Part shown: one piece after another, positions 61,672 to 64,000 of the stretch
Layout of the letters: each line of letters starts with the position of its first letter
How positions within the stretch are numbered: the stretch's first letter is position 1
From: Sediminibacter sp. Hel_I_10
GTDB lineage: Bacteria; Bacteroidota; Bacteroidia; Flavobacteriales; Flavobacteriaceae
Length of the DNA: 64,000 nt
Assembly (NCBI RefSeq): GCF_000688335.1
Contig: NZ_JHZX01000001.1
Span: 2,542,001 to 2,606,000 of the forward strand
Reading direction: 5' to 3'
Notes under the pieces: model-generated
Told to the model about the DNA's origin: nothing
The model's input: only the letters and a program-made list of their open reading frames with translations
Database searches by the model: none
Made by a program: the position numbers and the translations under genes

Positions 61672-62457
61672 ATGGTCTATACGTTAATTTTTGTGGTGAT
61701 TCTTTTGTTTGCTATTCATTTTTACAGAAAAGCAAAAAGACAAACCGTAAAGCCATTTCCAGAGCATTGGCAAAAATTATTAATGGATAATGTTCTGTTT
61801 TATAGAAATCTCTCTAAAAATAAGCAGCTTATTTTTCAACAAAAAATGATGCAATTTTTAAGTGAGGTTTATATAGATGGTGTGCAGTTTGAATTAGAAG
61901 AATTAGACAAAATTTTAATTACGGCAAGTGCAGTAATCCCTGTTTTTGGTTTTAAAGAATGGCATTACACCAATTTAAGTGGCGTCCTTTTATATCCAGA
62001 TTATTTTAATGAGGATATGCAATTTAGTAGCAAGGATAACTCAAGAAACATTGGAGGCATAGTTGGAAACGGACGTTTTGAGAAGCAAATGATTTTATCT
62101 AAAAAAGCATTGTACCACGGTTTTCAAAACACAACAGATAAAAGCAATACAGGCATACACGAATTTGTACACCTTATTGATAAGCTGGATGATAGAACAG
62201 ATGGCGTTCCAGAGCGATTATTAGAACATCAATATGCAATACCTTGGCTGAATTTAATTCATAAGGAAATAGAAGCCATAAACGACAACCATTCTGATAT
62301 CAGAAAATATGGTGGTACAAACCAAGCAGAATTCTTTGCAGTAGCTTCAGAATATTTCTTCGAGCGCCCAGATTTGCTCAAAAAGAAACATCCAGAACTT
62401 TATAAAATGTTAGTTAAATGCTTCAATCAAAAATTAGCAAATCCAATTAAAAATTAG
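61672..62457 (+). CDS. MtfA-like zinc metallopeptidase, membrane-anchored
   Basis: A 261-residue protein with an N-terminal membrane helix (LIFVVILLFAIHFY) and the zinc motif HEFVHLIDKLDDRTDGVP (HExxH near residue 164). The pattern, including KEWHYTNLSGVLLYPD and the Glu-containing NQAEFFAVASEYFFERP, matches the M90/MtfA family. It may cleave a regulator or damaged proteins in the copper locus. It ends just before the terminator-like hairpin shared with the integrase. Confidence 0.87.
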   Translation: MVYTLIFVVILLFAIHFYRKAKRQTVKPFPEHWQKLLMDNVLFYRNLSKNKQLIFQQKMMQFLSEVYIDGVQFELEELDKILITASAVIPVFGFKEWHYTNLSGVLLYPDYFNEDMQFSSKDNSRNIGGIVGNGRFEKQMILSKKALYHGFQNTTDKSNTGIHEFVHLIDKLDDRTDGVPERLLEHQYAIPWLNLIHKEIEAINDNHSDIRKYGGTNQAEFFAVASEYFFERPDLLKKKHPELYKMLVKCFNQKLANPIKN

Positions 62458-62498
62458 TTTCTATTTAGGAGAGATTAAATCTGTAATTGAAAATCGTA

Positions 62499-62554
62499 AA
62501 GAGCGGATATTTTGAATATGCTAAACTACTTATAGCAATAAAATATCCGCTCTT
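62499..62554. terminator. bidirectional terminator-like hairpin
   Basis: AAGAGCGGATATTTT at 62499-62513 is perfectly complementary to AAAATATCCGCTCTT at 62540-62554 (15 bp, 26-nt loop). It lies between the stop codons of the convergent peptidase and integrase genes and is followed by AT-rich DNA on both sides. It is the strongest hairpin noticed in the window. Confidence 0.75.
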
Positions 62555-62569
62555 CAATTATTTATTTCC

Positions 62570-63784
62570 TCAAAAGTTTATAACACTATCCAATGCATCA
62601 TCTGCCTCTTTATGGATGAAATTGGCTTGATAGTTCAAGGTGGTTTTCAAATCACTATGGCGATATAATTTCTGTAGCATCAACGGATGAATGGCATCCC
62701 CAGCAATATTTCCAAAACTATGCCGTGCTATGTGCATCGTTATTTTCTTATTTATTTTAGCCTTTTTAGAGATTGATTTTAGATTGTCATTAAACCTCTT
62801 TGTAGCAGTTTTTCTCTTGTTATATAAATCTTTCGCATTTTCAGGGTCTGCCTTTTTCAATTCAGGGAAAACAAAATCATCATCACTTCTTTTATCATCT
62901 TTATATTGGTCTAAAATCTTTAGTACTTTTTCAGGAATTTTTAATGATAGAAGTTTTGCGTTTTTATGCATTCTATAATGCAGCCTGTTATCATAAATAT
63001 CTGACCATTTGGTTCGTAGAACATCAGAAACCCTCATACCAGCAAAATTGAAACTAAAAAGCCAAACATTTCTAGTATGCATTTCAGAAGGTTTGAGATT
63101 TATCAAATTTTCAATTTGTTGAATCTCTAAAATATTTAGTCCGACTTTGGTAGTTTCAGGAAATTTGATTTTTATTTTATCGCCACCGAAGGGATATAAT
63201 TCTCTGCTTACAATTTTGTATTTAATTGCTCTGTTAAATAATAGCCTTACAAATACCAAAATGTTCATTATTGAGGTTTCAGACAGGGAGTACTTAACTT
63301 TTAAAGTTAACATCAGTTTTTTAAGAAAACGTTCATCAATTTCTTGAAAAGACAATTGTTTCGAATTGTGATATTTTATAATAAAGCTCAACCACGCTTT
63401 ATCAGTAGATAAACGATTTAGCTTTTCTGTACTTTCTAAATCGTCAAGATGTTCTTGTGCTAATTCAAAGAATGTAGCATTGATACCGGAGGAATATATT
63501 TCCTTCTTAATTTGATTGGCAGAAGCATCTTTTTGTTCGGATTGAAGCGTAATAAGAGCATTGTTTAATTCAGAAAGTTTCAAGGATAACAAATTGTTCA
63601 AGGTTTTGAAATTTATGTGTGATTTCTTAACCCGAATATTCTTTTCATCCCAATCTTCCAATTCAATGTAGTGACCTATATATTGGTATGTTGAGCGACG
63701 ATTTTTTGTAATACGTATGGCAAGAGGATACAAGCCTTCTTTATTAGGCTTTTTGCGAAGAACTATTTTAGCGTTTGATGACAT
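62570..63784 (-). CDS. int: tyrosine recombinase/site-specific integrase of the ICE
   Basis: A 404-residue integrase. N-terminal arm-binding domain (about 1-90, KIVLRKKPNKEGLYPLAIRITKNRRSTYQYIGHYIELEDWDEKNIRVKK) is typical of Bacteroidetes integrases, followed by a SAM-like core-binding domain and the catalytic domain. Catalytic residues: Arg in FAGMRVSDVLRTKW (about 249), HxxR in HIARHSFG (about 350), His in LYRHSDLKTTLNY and the Tyr nucleophile in the same motif (about 384). It probably catalyses integration and excision of this element. It reads inward from the right end. Confidence 0.92.
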   Translation of the reverse strand: MSSNAKIVLRKKPNKEGLYPLAIRITKNRRSTYQYIGHYIELEDWDEKNIRVKKSHINFKTLNNLLSLKLSELNNALITLQSEQKDASANQIKKEIYSSGINATFFELAQEHLDDLESTEKLNRLSTDKAWLSFIIKYHNSKQLSFQEIDERFLKKLMLTLKVKYSLSETSIMNILVFVRLLFNRAIKYKIVSRELYPFGGDKIKIKFPETTKVGLNILEIQQIENLINLKPSEMHTRNVWLFSFNFAGMRVSDVLRTKWSDIYDNRLHYRMHKNAKLLSLKIPEKVLKILDQYKDDKRSDDDFVFPELKKADPENAKDLYNKRKTATKRFNDNLKSISKKAKINKKITMHIARHSFGNIAGDAIHPLMLQKLYRHSDLKTTLNYQANFIHKEADDALDSVINF

Positions 63785-63790
63785 AATTGA

Positions 63791-63819
63791 CCTGTTTTGC
63801 GTACGAAAGCCAAATCAGG
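63791..63819. promoter_or_regulatory. palindromic site shared with excisionase upstream region (copy 2)
   Basis: CCTGTTTTG and CAAATCAGG form a 9-bp imperfect inverted repeat (one mismatch) around an 11-bp spacer, 7 bp upstream of the integrase start. On the minus strand it reads CCTGATTTGGCTTTCGT then CAAAACAGG, matching the site at 13217-13246. It could be an operator for Xis or Int, or a core-type recombination site. Confidence 0.55.
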
Positions 63820-63922
63820 TACAACATAGGTACAACATTCAATTTTGAATGTTTAGTTTACCAAGAAGTTTCCCTAAAGATACAAATTTATTAGTTTCTC
63901 TGGGTACAACATAGGTACAACA
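63818..63922. repeat. paired direct repeats upstream of the integrase gene, possible arm-type sites
   Basis: GGTACAACATAGGTACAACA occurs identically at 63818-63837 and 63903-63922, 85 bp apart; each copy itself contains two GGTACAAC units, so there are four in total. This is typical of arm-type binding sites of tyrosine recombinases near an attachment site. GTTGTACC, the complement, also appears at 13272-13279. A TAAATTTG (minus strand, 63883-63890) between the copies fits a -7 promoter element. The rest of the stretch to 64000 is AT-rich and holds no gene. Confidence 0.65.
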
Positions 63923-64000
63923 AATGTTGAAATCAATTGATATTAGATGATATCAAAGAAAATGACATATTATATAATCAATTGAAAATGAGTGGCTTTG

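Noticed and set aside
1-64000. CRISPR arrays, tRNA/rRNA genes and IS transposases
   Set aside because: None could be recognised; the repeats seen are too few or of the wrong form for CRISPR, and no transposase motifs appear.

Overview
The window looks like a large part of an integrative and conjugative element (ICE) from a marine-type member of the Bacteroidota, most likely Flavobacteriaceae. The DNA is AT-rich, Shine-Dalgarno sequences are sparse, and one clear Bacteroidetes-type promoter (TTTG, then about 20 bp, then TANNTTTG) is visible. The transfer genes are the CTnDOT-like set traE-F-G-I-J-K-M-N, an RteC-family protein is present, and many proteins belong to families typical of Flavobacteriia (HYC_CC_PP, DUF4138/TraN, DUF4134/TraE). 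No relaxase, coupling protein or second element end lies in the window, so the element probably continues past the left edge.

Layout. Positions 1-2000 hold the N-terminal part of a subtilase (possibly IetS-like) that runs off the left edge, and a 5'-truncated ATP-binding/HTH regulator pseudogene. Positions 2.0-9.2 kb are the leftward type IV secretion operon. At 9.4-11.4 kb a rightward block carries a cell-wall amidase, an ArsR/SmtB repressor with an operator over its own promoter, a MerT-MerP fusion and a GDCCVxC protein. Positions 11.5-14.3 kb are the ICE maintenance block: DnaC-like ATPase, winged-helix protein with 33-bp coding repeats, excisionase-like HTH protein, a repeat-rich non-coding stretch and RteC. 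Positions 14.4-40.8 kb are about 26 kb of co-oriented (minus) cargo: an MFS exporter, a CopB-type P-ATPase, a nucleotide and energy-metabolism block (PRPP synthetase homologue, AMP/thymidine phosphorylase, beta-CASP hydrolase, ATP-cone nuclease, universal stress proteins, dehydrogenases, PFK, class I aldolase, archaeal-type GAPDH, NDH-2, transporters), then small metal-binding or membrane proteins ending in an HMA-AraC regulator. Positions 41.0-61.7 kb are a mostly rightward copper-resistance block: HYC_CC_PP proteins, CusA, CusC, multicopper oxidase fused to a PcoB-like domain, DUF302, DUF3347 proteins, haem-binding protein, K+ channel-like protein, permease, PepSY, DUF305, CusB-DUF3347, a second HMA-AraC regulator, a Cys-rich four-helix copper store, CopA P-ATPase and a CopZ-like chaperone. 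An MtfA-like peptidase and, after a strong convergent terminator hairpin, the tyrosine recombinase (62.6-63.8 kb) with repeat-rich DNA upstream close the window.

How it fits together. The copper genes form a full handling route: cytosolic chaperones and two P-type ATPases (CPC and CPH types), periplasmic oxidation by the multicopper oxidase, and envelope-spanning CusABC efflux, with Cys/Met/His-rich buffers. The linked metabolic genes include enzymes that could replace copper-sensitive housekeeping enzymes or support survival at low energy; that is inference. The excisionase-like gene and the integrase gene share a roughly 30-bp imperfect palindrome in their upstream regions, a physical sign that they belong to one regulatory/recombination unit even though about 48 kb of cargo lies between RteC and the integrase.
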